Positions 1 through 11,600 of a DNA stretch of 64,000 bases are shown piece after piece; the first letter of the stretch is position 1; every line of letters starts with the position of its first letter. The translations under genes were made by a program, and so were the position numbers. The DNA is taken from NCBI GenBank assembly GCA_021186555.1, contig JAJKFL010000042.1, positions 30,297,215-30,361,214 of the forward strand, read 5' to 3'. This DNA comes from Reticulitermes speratus. Lineage: Eukaryota > Arthropoda > Insecta > Blattodea > Rhinotermitidae. The notes under the pieces are model-generated. The model did not search any database, was not told where the DNA came from, and saw only the letters and a program-made list of their open reading frames with translations.

Positions 1-17
1 CCGCGTTAGCTCGTTTA

Positions 18-60
18 AATGCAACGTTTCGGGGACTGGCTCCGTCCCCATCCTCAGACA
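18..60 (-). ncRNA. Hammerhead-ribozyme-like motif (PLE type)
   Basis: On the minus strand CTGAGGA is followed by T, a perfect stem II (GGGGAC/GTCCCC with a 7-nt loop) and GAAAC, then the self-complementary ACGT. Stem I is weak (a U-G, G-C, U-A start). It fits the hammerhead core CUGANGA...GAAA known from Penelope-like elements. No PLE coding sequence adjoins it. Activity is not implied. Confidence 0.5.
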
Positions 61-1771
61 AAACTGATTTAACATACTGATTGTCTGCCGCGGCAGGGAG
101 AATCAGACTGGTTCGAAGTGCCCAAACAATTCAGTCAGTGGGGGCGGGCTGTTAACTGTTGTGCTCCCACGCCTCACTGTGAGGTCCCTATCCGACGTAT
201 TGCGGGCTGCCAGGCTCTGCTGAGTATGTAACCGCCATCCCCGTTAATGTTGTCTGGATGTAATTTTATTTCAGTTTGGTGTGATATACCTTGAAACATG
301 GGGTAGCACACAACCCTATGTTGCATTCTCGACACATGAATTTTGTTCCTTTTCATTGTTTTTGGTGGAACACACACGACACTGAATTCGCTTACACTGT
401 ATAAGCCAGTGTCAGATTCTCTGATTGTGATTCAAGCATCTGCACTGCCTGGCCTGTCGCATGTTCTTGCTCTGACAGGGAACGGACTGAACTGTTGCGT
501 TGAAGATAGGCATAAGCATGAACCTAAAATTTAAAAAGAATCCCAAAGAAATCCTTACAGCAGAATGAAGGACATTTGCCTCTGGTCCCATATTGCACTA
601 ATCAGAGTAATGAATGCCTGTATGCATTCCTTTCTTCTCCCACTGATTGAATATGAACTCATTTGCCTCAGCACCCAGATAAGCCAGCACTACCATGAAA
701 CCTAAACAACGTGTGAAGAAATAGGATGACACGTACAGTCAGCTCCAAATTTTATAGCACAGGGTCTACACTTACAGCAGGAGCTATTTGCAAAGAATAA
801 TCTAGAAAATGAAGCTTAAAGTGAAAAATAAACAAAATAAAAAATTACCTTCAATTAAGCTGCGTAAAAGTAAGTGGATTTTCTTGAAACTTGCGTAATG
901 GGTAGATGGATTCATTCTTAAGCATGTACTTTTTCTTTTAAGTTTTTGTCTTTAAAAATGTAAGAAATACATCGGATATTATCAGCAGTGCAAAAACAGG
1001 CATTTCAAGCGAAAAGAACCCCGGCCTTCAGCAGCTACTTTGGGATTTAAATCTCCTGTACTTTAAAGGTTAAGGGCTCTACAGGATGTGAACAGGACAC
1101 ACATATGCAGTTTGCGGTGAACACAAAAAAATATATACATTTTTGCACACAGAATACTTCACATTATTGAAATTTAAGTAAAACAGTTAGTCACATCATG
1201 CCCCATTAAACCCATACTGATTAGCAATGTAAATAAGGCACGGCCATGATGTTTTGTCACTGTGTGAAGTGCACTTGTGGAATAATTAATTATTCCATGG
1301 TACTTCTTAGACAGGAAATCATTGTAAGCAGGAAATGTCTTAAAAGGGCAATGTATATGTGAATGATATGGGAAAAGTTTGGCACTAAATTATTCTGGCT
1401 TCTTAGGTGGGACAATTTCTTAAGTGGGTTTTACTGTACAAATAAAGACTGGCTTTTACCAATCAGTCTACTACCAAGTCACATTAATAGAAAATAAAAT
1501 GTTCTGATGTACATATGTACATATTTGTACTAAATGTACATTTTTTTTTGTATATTGTAAAACCTATGTGTTGTCTACAATTTTTTACACCATGCTCCTG
1601 ATATAGTCCATAATATGTCTGTAGGCTGTATTTGCTGTGATTGTGCTCAAGCATCTGTTTTTAAAAGGCATCACTCATGTTATGGATTGCAGTTCCAAGG
1701 AGTGGTTAAGTGTTGACATTGTACTTATCCTAGAAAACAGGTATTTCTTCTCATCAGAATTTTTCTCACAC
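61..1771. other. Non-coding sequence downstream of Tom40, no gene recognised
   Basis: AT-rich sequence without a convincing reading frame. Around 1045-1075 a stretch containing TTTAAAT...ACTTTAAAGGTTA resembles 42485-42515 beside the piggyBac relic, so a piggyBac-type repeat end is possible but unproven. Confidence 0.5.
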
Positions 1772-1880
1772 CTGTAAGTATGAAGACCCTGTGCAGATGA
1801 AGTGCAGCAGTGTGGCATTCTGGTACACCCACTGTGCCACACTGTTACAGTTCATCTGCACAGGGTACTCATGCTTACAG
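1772..1880. repeat. Long imperfect hairpin (inverted repeat)
   Basis: Arms 1772-1817 and 1835-1880 are inverted complements over about 46 bp with few mismatches; both contain CCCTGTGCAGATGAA and TGTGGCA. The loop is only 17 nt. A foldback MITE remnant is the likeliest explanation; a small-RNA precursor is possible but nothing else supports it. Confidence 0.7.
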
Positions 1881-2492
1881 GTTCAAATATTTGTTAATGT
1901 TGTAAGCTTTAGGTACCATCTATTAATATTCGTTAAAGATTTCATTGATAATTGCATAAAAACCAAACCATACCACAGAAAAAATAAATAAAATGATTTG
2001 GTTGTAATTTGAAACTTGGGTGTACCAAGTTGGTTTATATATTGACCAAATCGATGTGTTTTACTGTCCTTGACGATTTGAAACATTTCATAAATCATGT
2101 TATGGAAGACCAACTTCTGTCTTCACTTGATAGTCATCTTGAGTTTTTACACCATTCTGTGTAATGAGTTTGATCTGACCCTGCAAGGTGGTGGCAGCAC
2201 GTTCCTATGAAATGTCAGAACGATCTCATTATACTACATAGTGCAAAAACCCAAAAGACCATAATCTGAGCAACACCTGCCACGAGAATCTGAAAACTTA
2301 TGAAAACATAATGATGTTTTATCCTGCTGAAGTGTCTTGAAGAAGACTAATATTTACAGCAGTAAAAGGCAAGCACACGGCATGAGACAAAATTTTCATA
2401 AGTCTGCAGTGATGTACAAAGCAAGAAATTTTCAATGAACTGCAGAAAATAAATGACAAAAAAAGGCAATATATATAAACAAGACTTTTAAA
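1881..2492. other. Region 3' of Tom40, no gene recognised
   Basis: AT-rich sequence; I see no exon or identifiable repeat. Part may be Tom40 3' UTR if a distal polyadenylation site is used. Confidence 0.4.
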
Positions 2493-2498
2493 TTTATT
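2493..2498 (-). terminator. Candidate polyadenylation signal of Tom40
   Basis: AATAAA on the minus strand, about 58 nt downstream of the Tom40 stop codon. It is the first such hexamer after the stop. AT richness makes chance occurrence plausible. Confidence 0.4.
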
Positions 2499-2555
2499 CA
2501 TGTAATAAACGTTTTATATGCTGCTAAAGTAAAGGTTTAACAGTTTCTAATAAAA

Positions 2556-2695
2556 TTATCCAATAATGAAGCCACATCCAAGTCTGAACTGATTCTTGTT
2601 GTGATTCATGCTGCCGCTCAGTGCGAAGGAAAATGGTAGTGGCTGAAGTTTCTTCTCAAGGACGGCTCCCACTGTCAAACTTGAGTCAACCATTC
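2556..2695 (-). CDS. TOMM40: Tom40 coding exon 5 (last)
   Basis: 140 nt ending in TAA at 2558-2556. It encodes MVDSSLTVGAVLEKK and the final strands ending FRLGCGFIIG. The acceptor is TTACAG followed by G. Only 25 nt of old intron separate this acceptor from the target-site duplication of the PLE insertion. Confidence 0.93.
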
Positions 2696-5600
2696 CTGTA
2701 ATTACAAGGAGGTTCTTAACATATGAATTACAATCTTTAGTCTAAACTCACCGTGCATTTTTATTATTTTAGATATACACCAACAAAATGCACAAATTAA
2801 TAAAGGTGCAAATTAGCTCCTTATCATGATTTAACCCTACACGTGTTTCAGCTCTTTATGAGCCATCATCAGGGGTTTTTCTTATAAAAAGTGATTTTCA
2901 AATGCTGAATCTGTTGATGACACTTGTAAAGTTATGCACTATTTTAGAGCATAAAAACACACGTTCATAAGTTAAAAACATGAGTCATAAATTATAGTTA
3001 AAATGATGATTTGTTAAAAAATGATAACTTGTTAAAAAACACTGTTCACTGCGTCTATTATATAAAGATGTGTAGAAGTTATAGGAGATCATATATTGCA
3101 CTATGTTGGTTGTGATGGAATTTGATGCAGAACGGCGATAGGCAATGCGTGCTGTATGAGTTCTTGTCATTTCGTTTATTACGTCTTCCTGATGATGTGG
3201 TATAAATTAAGAGGAAGAAGAAGTGGTTCTGGTGCTGTAAAATCCAAGGTTACGTATTAGGGTGCAATTTCAATTTAAGTATTAAAAGCGGAATAAAAAG
3301 GGGGTATAGAAAGATTTAATAATAGAATAAATAAAAAGTAATAAGAAAAAGTAATAAGAATGACATACCTAGTATGGTGTGGGGTTGTGTCTTGAAGTAT
3401 ACCCGGTGAAAGTGAACTGTGTTATGAGGAAATATTTTCCGTCGGAGTTTGCGTGATGATGGGGGGAGGCGGGGTGGGGGTGATGAGTTTAAAGAGGGGG
3501 TTCTCCTCTGTCGGCATCTGTTCCTTAACGAGTATATTGTGTTTATGGTATAGGTAGATGTAGAAATTTTCTATTATATTCATGTGGCTACCTTTATTAC
3601 ATGGTTTTATTAATCTCATGCTATTTTGTATTGTGGAATATTCATGTTGATTGTTTAAAATATGGAGGGCATAGGCTGATTTGGGGTCGTTGGTTTTGAT
3701 GTACCTGTTATGTTCGGAGAATCTAGCTGATAGGCCACGTCCGGTTTGTCCTGTATAATACTTATTGCATGTGTTACATTTTAAACTGTAAATACCACTC
3801 TTAGTATGTTCATCATAATTCTGTGTGTGCATTCTTAGGATGCTTTTTACTGTATTGGTTGCACGGAATGCTATCTTTAGGTTTGTGTTCCTAAATATGT
3901 TTGTGACTTTTCTGATATTAGGACTATAGAATCCAAAAGTGACCCATATCTTATTGTTTTGTGTCTGCATGTCGGTAGAATGTATTTTCTTGTTTTTGAT
4001 TTGGGTGTTCAGTTTATCTATTATAAGGGTAGGGTAACCGTTCTGTTCTGCAATATGGAAAATGGTATGCAATTCTTGATCTTTTTGCTCCTGTGATAAT
4101 GGTAAGGCATATAGCCTATTTAACATGTGTCGGTAAGCTGCTGTTTTATGTTGTAACGGGTGGTTTGATTTGTAGTGTATTGTAGTGTCCGTTGCTGTAG
4201 GTTTTCGGAATATGTCGATAAAGAGATTTTCCTCATTTCGAGTTATCAATAGGTCCAAGAAGCTAATGGTATTGTTGTGTTCCTCTGTTGCTTTGAATTG
4301 TAAGCTTGGGTGTATATTGTTAAGGTAGTGGTGAATTTCATTGTTATTAGTATATAGTGTGTCGTAAATTATTAAGATATCGTCAACATATCTATTATAA
4401 AAAAGAATTTTGTTGTCATCTAGAATGTTCTTGACTAGCAGTTGCTCATAATATTGCAAAAATATTTCTGCTACCAAGCCAGAGATAGGTGAGCCCATAG
4501 CTACCCCTTTGTATGGTTGAAAGAATTTGTTTCCGAACTGTAGATAGTTTTGCCTTAGTATAGTTTCCAGTAATGTGCCTGCTTGTGTTGTGGTATCCTT
4601 GTCAATCTTGTTTTTTGTGAGTTTGGTTTTCATGATAGCGATGGTTTCATCTATAGGGATATTGACGTATAGGTCTTTTATGTCAAAAGTGATCATTCTA
4701 GATGACTCAGTAATATTGAGATTTATGAGGTCATTAGCTAATTGTACTGAATTGTTGGTTACGTAAATGTTTTGTTGGGATAGCTGATCTGTGAGCCATT
4801 TATTGAAGAACTTTGCAATTTTGTAAGAGGGTGCTTGAATATTGTTGACTATCGGTCTTATGGGTTCGTTTTCTTTGTGAATTTTAAGTAGTACATTAAG
4901 TGTGGGAGGTTTCGGCTTTATTTCCATAAGATATTTTCTGTGTTTCTTGTCAATTATTTTGTTACACATTTGTAGTGTTTGTTGCAATTGCTTTTGGTAC
5001 CTGTTTGTGGGGTCTTTAGGAATTTGTATAAAATTATTTTCGTTGAGGAAGCTTTCAGTTTTTTGTGTAGGTGTGTTATTGTTTATAATAACAATTGTTT
5101 TTTCTTTATCAGCCTTTGTGATGGTGAGGTTGTTGATTCTGAGTTTTTCTTTTATTTGCTTTATGACGTAATGTTGTCTCTTGTGTAGTATGTTAGTAGA
5201 AGTGCTGCGTTGTATCTGTTTAATCTTATTACAAGCAAGAAATCTGTATATGTGCTGATCTTTCTCTGGAAGTTTCCTGATAGCATTTTCTGTATCCATT
5301 ATTAGGTTTTGCATGTAGTTTTTTGTAGGTTTTTCAAGGGCGTAATTGAGTCCTAGTTTTAGTAATTGTAGAATTTTACGTCAGACATATTTTGGACACG
5401 TGTATGGAAAGTGATGTTAGTATTTGTGTTTTTGTTACCTTGTTGTTTTGTAAGTTGTGTTTTTTTGTGCCGTAGGTGATCCAGTTTTTTGTTAAGTTTA
5501 TTGTTCAGTATGTCATTCATGATTTGGAATTTTTGATGCTCTGACCTTTCTATCAAGAACCACATCTCCTTCCAGTAATTAGCGCAGTCAAGGTGTGTGT

Positions 5601-8600
5601 TATATAATAGTTGGTTTAAAGTTGATTTCTTCTTATACAGAAATTTGAGTTGACTGCGCTAATTACTGGAAGGAGATGTGGATCTTGATAGAAAGGTCAG
5701 AGCATCAAAAATTCCAAATCATGAATGACATACTGAACAATAAACTTAACAAAAAACTGGATCACCTACGGCACAAAAAAACACAACTTACAAAACAACA
5801 AGGTAACAAAAACACAAATACTAACATCACTTTCCATACACGTGTCCAAAATATGTCTGACGTAAAATTCTACAATTACTAAAACTAGGACTCAATTACG
5901 CCCTTGAAAAACCTACAAAAAACTACATGCAAAACCTAATAATGGATACAGAAAATGCTATCAGGAAACTTCCAGAGAAAGATCAGCACATATACAGATT
6001 TCTTGCTTGTAATAAGATTAAACAGATACAACGCAGCACTTCTACTAACATACTACACAAGAGACAACATTACGTCATAAAGCAAATAAAAGAAAAACTC
6101 AGAATCAACAACCTCACCATCACAAAGGCTGATAAAGAAAAAACAATTGTTATTATAAACAATAACACACCTACACAAAAAACTGAAAGCTTCCTCAACG
6201 AAAATAATTTTATACAAATTCCTAAAGACCCCACAAACAGGTACCAAAAGCAATTGCAACAAACACTACAAATGTGTAACAAAATAATTGACAAGAAACA
6301 CAGAAAATATCTTATGGAAATAAAGCCGAAACCTCCCACACTTAATGTACTACTTAAAATTCACAAAGAAAACGAACCCATAAGACCGATAGTCAACAAT
6401 ATTCAAGCACCCTCTTACAAAATTGCAAAGTTCTTCAATAAATGGCTCACAGATCAGCTATCCCAACAAAACATTTACGTAACCAACAATTCAGTACAAT
6501 TAGCTAATGACCTCATAAATCTCAATATTACTGAGTCATCTAGAATGATCACTTTTGACATAAAAGACCTATACGTCAATATCCCTATAGATGAAACCAT
6601 CGCTATCATGAAAACCAAACTCACAAAAAACAAGATTGACAAGGATACCACAACACAAGCAGGCACATTACTGGAAACTATACTAAGGCAAAACTATCTA
6701 CAGTTCGGAAACAAATTCTTTCAACCATACAAAGGGGTAGCTATGGGCTCACCTATCTCTGGCTTGGTAGCAGAAATATTTTTGCAATATTATGAGCAAC
6801 TGCTAGTCAAGAACATTCTAGATGACAACAAAATTCTTTTTTATAATAGATATGTTGACGATATCTTAATAATTTACGACACACTATATACTAATAACAA
6901 TGAAATTCACCACTACCTTAACAATATACACCCAAGCTTACAATTCAAAGCAACAGAGGAACACAACAATACCATTAGCTTCTTGGACCTATTGATAACT
7001 CGAAATGAGGAAAATCTCTTTATCGACATATTCCGAAAACCTACAGCAACGGACACTACAATACACTACAAATCAAACCACCCGTTACAACATAAAACAG
7101 CAGCTTACCGACACATGTTAAATAGGCTATATGCCTTACCATTATCACAGGAGCAAAAAGATCAAGAATTGCATACCATTTTCCATATTGCAGAACAGAA
7201 CGGTTACCCTACCCTTATAATAGATAAACTGAACACCCAAATCAAAAACAAGAAAATACATTCTACCGACATGCAGACACAAAACAATAAGATATGGTCA
7301 CTTTTGGATTCTATAGTCCTAATATCAGAAAAGTCACAAACATATTTAGGAACACAAACCTAAAGATAGCATTCCGTGCAACCAATACAGTAAAAAGCAT
7401 CCTAAGAATGCACACACAGAATTATGATGAACATACTAAGAGTGGTATTTACAGTTTAAAATGTAACACATGCAATAAGTATTATACAGGACAAACCGGA
7501 CGTGGCCTATCAGCTAGATTCTCCGAACATAACAGGTACATCAAAACCAACGACCCCAAATCAGCCTATGCCCTCCATATTTTAAACAATCAACATGAAT
7601 ATTCCACAATACAAAATAGCATGAGATTAATAAAACCATGTAATAAAGGTAGCCACATGAATATAATAGAAAATTTCTACATCTACCTATACCATAAACA
7701 CAATATACTCGTTAAGGAACAGATGCTGACAGAGGAGAACCCCCTCTTTAAACTGATCACCCCCACCCCGCCTCTCCCCATCATCACGCAAACTCCGACG
7801 GAAAATATTTCCTCATAACACAGTTCACTTTCACCGGGTATACTTCAAGACACAACCCCACACCATACTAGGTATGTCATTCTTATTACTTTTTCTTATT
7901 ACTTTTTATTTATTCTATTATTAAATCTTTCTATACCCCCTTTTTATTCCGCTTTTAATACTTAAATTGAAATTGCACCCTAATACGTAACCTTGAATTT
8001 TACAGCACCAGAACCACTTCTTCTTCCTCTCAATTTATACCACATCATCAGGAAGACTACACTACGACGTAATAAACGAAATGACAAGAACTCATACAGC
8101 ACGCATTGCCTATCGCCATTCTGCATCAAATTCCATCACAACCAACATAGTGCAATATATGATCTCCTATAACTTCTACACATCTTTATATAATAGACGC
8201 AGTGAACAGTGTTTTTTAACAAGTTATCATTTTTTAACAAATCATCATTTTAACTATAATTTATGACTCATGTTTTTAACTTATGAACGTGTGTTTTATG
8301 CTCTAAAATAGTGCATAACTTTACAAGTGTCATCAACAGATTCAGCATTTGAAAATCACTTTTTATAAGAAAAACCCTGATGATGGCTCATAAAGAGCTG
8401 AAACACGTGTAGGGTTAAATCATGATAAGGAGCTAATTTGCACCTTTATTAATTTGTGCATTTTGTTGGTGTATATCTAAAATATGAATTACAGTGCAAC
8501 CTTGATATAGTGAAAACTTATAAAATTCCTAAAAATGCTTGCTCTAACAGGTACCTGTAATCTCAGAAAATGGCTTTGATACAGAATCCTCAAGTGTGAC

Positions 8601-11600
8601 TCCTAACTTCTGATGCTCTATACAGCACAGAGGTTTAGCCTTTTAACGGCTATTTAAACCCCCCTGCGCAACGCCAACCTGCTGAGGTTTTTAAATGGGG
8701 ATTTCAATTCTTAAAGCGTACTCTTAGAAAAAAAAAAAAAGCATATCTCATAGACTTTTCCTTCAAATTTAAGGAAATAAAATTTCGCAGTGTGTTTATG
8801 AATTGATTAATGCAGGTAAAAATGTTCACGTACTTTTATAAAAAAATTAGGCCTGTGAATTGCATGCATTATATGAAATTTAGTGTAAATATTTTATTAC
8901 ATACTTCTGGTTGCTGCAGAAGTTCTGTGGCACCTTGGATCACTATTTTATCACATCACACACTATTTTTGTTTAATATTCCATGAAACAAAGCACCACA
9001 CACAGGCCTACATTACATTTTGCGCACTTGTATATCGTGCCCTTTCTCTGGCAGCGTGCTGAACAAACACGGTGGCAGAGTTTGCTTGCCAATGCATGTT
9101 TATTGCAGGGGTCGAATCTCAATCGTCTGTTTTACAAAGACTGTTGTTGCGTGTCACTGGGTGCAGCTGTAGAAACCTAATGCCACTTAAGATATTGGCT
9201 ACTTCTATGGTGACAGCAAAACAGATCTAAAGCTACGATGTGAATGCTGGGTAAAGTTCCTGCTTTTCAAGGTTGCCTACGACGTTTTTAGTATATTTGA
9301 CGGCTGTGTTGCACATTACTGACCCACAAACCCTAAAGAGTGCCCCAGAACTACAAGAGACATGTCTGAGCTCCCCTGTAGCTGTAAACATCAATTGTCA
9401 CGGATATCTCCAGTTTTTGTATATTAGTTTGTATGAACAATACGTGTTACAGAAGCCACTGAAAACCTTTCAGCTCGTCAATTAGTACTCGTTTCATAGC
9501 CCACTGTTGATATACAAGCAACACTCGACTCCAGTGTGAGCGATAAACAACGGCATTAGTCAGCTAACATAAATGCACAGTTCTATAGTGTTGATGTCTA
9601 AATCAGGGCTTTTGGAGGGGTGGAGGGGGAGTAACTCTCACGCCACAAAGAAGCCCTGACCTTCAGGGGAGCTACAGCATATACGTAAATCATTAGCAGT
9701 ACCTGTGACGGGGGTGAAAAAAATGCTTCCAAATGTGACACACTATTGGCGACCCCTCTCTGGGTCGTTCGGCATGTTTAAAGGGCTCACTGCATGACCC
9801 ATTCGGTAGTAAAGGGTTAAAAAACTTACATGAGTACAGCAATATTTATTCTTGCATGAAGTGGTTATTGTAGATATGAACGTAAGTATATTAAACATTC
9901 TCGGTATCCTTAACATTATATGAACTAAGAAGATGCAGATTTTCTTATACTTGCATAACCTGTTGTAACTGTCCATTTGTTAGGAACTGTCCTTTCCAAG
10001 CAGAAGTTTCACTCACAACACACACAGTTAAGTTGCAGCAACTTGTGTCACATACTCTATGTTATGGGCCAGTGCTAAACGCAGGAGAGTTGCCAGACTC
10101 TTAATGCACACTTATGCTTTTTTCTGCTTTAAAATTGTGAGTAAAGCCTCCTTTCAGAACACATATGTTGGAAAATATTGGTTGCTGCCTTGACTCCCTG
10201 ATGCATGAACTGATAAGATGCCAGTCTTAACTGGACAAACCACTCAAAGAGCATATTCCAAATTTTTGTTTTCTGAATTCCACATTTCTTTCTGTCACTG
10301 ATCTTCCATCAAACAGAACAGCCATTATTTTTAATCTCCATTCTTCAAAATACTGAACACTTTCAAAGTCACTTCATACCCTCTTACTGTTTTGTTCTCA
10401 GCCACCAACTTCAGAGACTTGTCTTTTGTGTGATGCTGTATATTCAAATTTCATTGCCATAACTGGGGCTGGACACTTTTTTGAAATTAAACATCATGCA
10501 GCATAATCACAGGAAAGACTTTCGTCACCCATTCACTAGCTACTGAGGCACAGTATATGATGAAACAAGGTACTGGACTAAGAGAAGCTCCAATATCACG
10601 ATAGACATTTCTTGGGGTATAAATTATGCAGGGAACTCAACCTTAAAGTGTGCAAAGTCCACTACATTTGGTCCTAAAAGCACCTTCCACTGTGACAGTT
10701 TTTGAAGAGTTGGATGATGTTTTCTGTGTGCATATTAAAATGATTCTGCATGTGAATGATACACACCCATCCATCAAGGGTGAGTACATTGTGTAGTCAC
10801 TAACAATCTAGAAAAGGAACAGGTCCAAAAGGTTGGTTAAAACAACCTTATGAAACGTACTGTCCATGCAAATTATTACAGAAAAAAGTAACAGCTAGTT
10901 ATGAATCCTTTGTAATGATGAATGTTGAAAAAAGTTATCATTGTGCGAGATTTTTCAGTACACTATATATACTTTTAATAAACTCATTATGCTGATGATT
11001 TTTGTTGTAAGCCATACTCACATTAAGGCTACACTACTGCATACTAATGTTGACAGAAAGGAATAATATGACTGAAAGGAGGGATTTGGAAATTATGGGG
11101 GATTAGGAAAGGATGTGAGAGAGGCAGGTATCCCCTATGTTTGGGGAGGAGGATGACAAATACAGTGAAACCTCTATCCATCGTTCCCGTTACCGTTTTC
11201 CCGCATGTATCGTCTGCCTTATTTGGTCCCGAAATTAGCCCCATATAAATAACACTATTTTTTCCCGCCTCCATCCTTCCTTGAACTGTCGTTTTCCCGC
11301 ATCAATCATTGAAAAATCACGGTCCTGACGCAACATTCTCCCGCATTGATAGTTTTTTTTAAATTTGAAGCGATGGTTTAGTGCGCTGCGCGTGCGTGTA
11401 TTGCTTTCTTAGTGCAACATGGATTGACTCCATCAAAAAGTATGGAAGTGCATTCCGTACTGTTTGCTCTCCATCCTTTTCTTTGGACTAGATGAAGACT
11501 TGGCAACACTGTTGTGGAGCTTTACTTTATTGCAAGTGGTTCTGTGCGTTCTGGTGTACTTCATAGTTTCATACGTTACCCTGGTTTAACCATTTCCATC

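Larger units (their letters stand above)
2733..8481. mobile_element. Head-to-head palindromic pair of Penelope-like elements
   Basis: Two nearly identical copies of an endonuclease-bearing PLE lie as inverted arms (about 2765-5592 and 5650-8484) around a 57-nt unique spacer. ORFs start near the centre and run outward; each arm ends with a hammerhead-like motif. The whole unit has one 12-bp duplication (ATATGAATTACA), so it was probably inserted as a dimer. A 32-nt extension (2733-2764) occurs only on the left. The unit lies in Tom40 intron 4. PLEs are known to occur as partial tandem or inverted arrangements; the exact symmetry and the single duplication are what the sequence shows here. The arms differ by scattered point changes and one indel in the coding part. 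Confidence 0.92.

Noticed and set aside
174-377. Minus-strand 67-residue frame containing NINGDGGYILSRAW
   Set aside because: Sits next to a hammerhead-like repeat; repeat-derived frames of this kind are not evidence of a gene.
2985-3170. 61-residue frame mirrored at 8081-8266
   Set aside because: Lies in the PLE untranslated end between ORF and hammerhead motif; preserved only because the arms are near-identical. No protein-like features.
8490-8640. pogo-like terminal repeat TACAGTGCAACCTTG next to the PLE duplication
   Set aside because: No matching inverted end found nearby; could be a chance match or a solo end.
9776-9820. piggyBac-like TTAA-bounded repeat (TTAAAGGG...)
   Set aside because: Ends too short and sequence between them uninformative.
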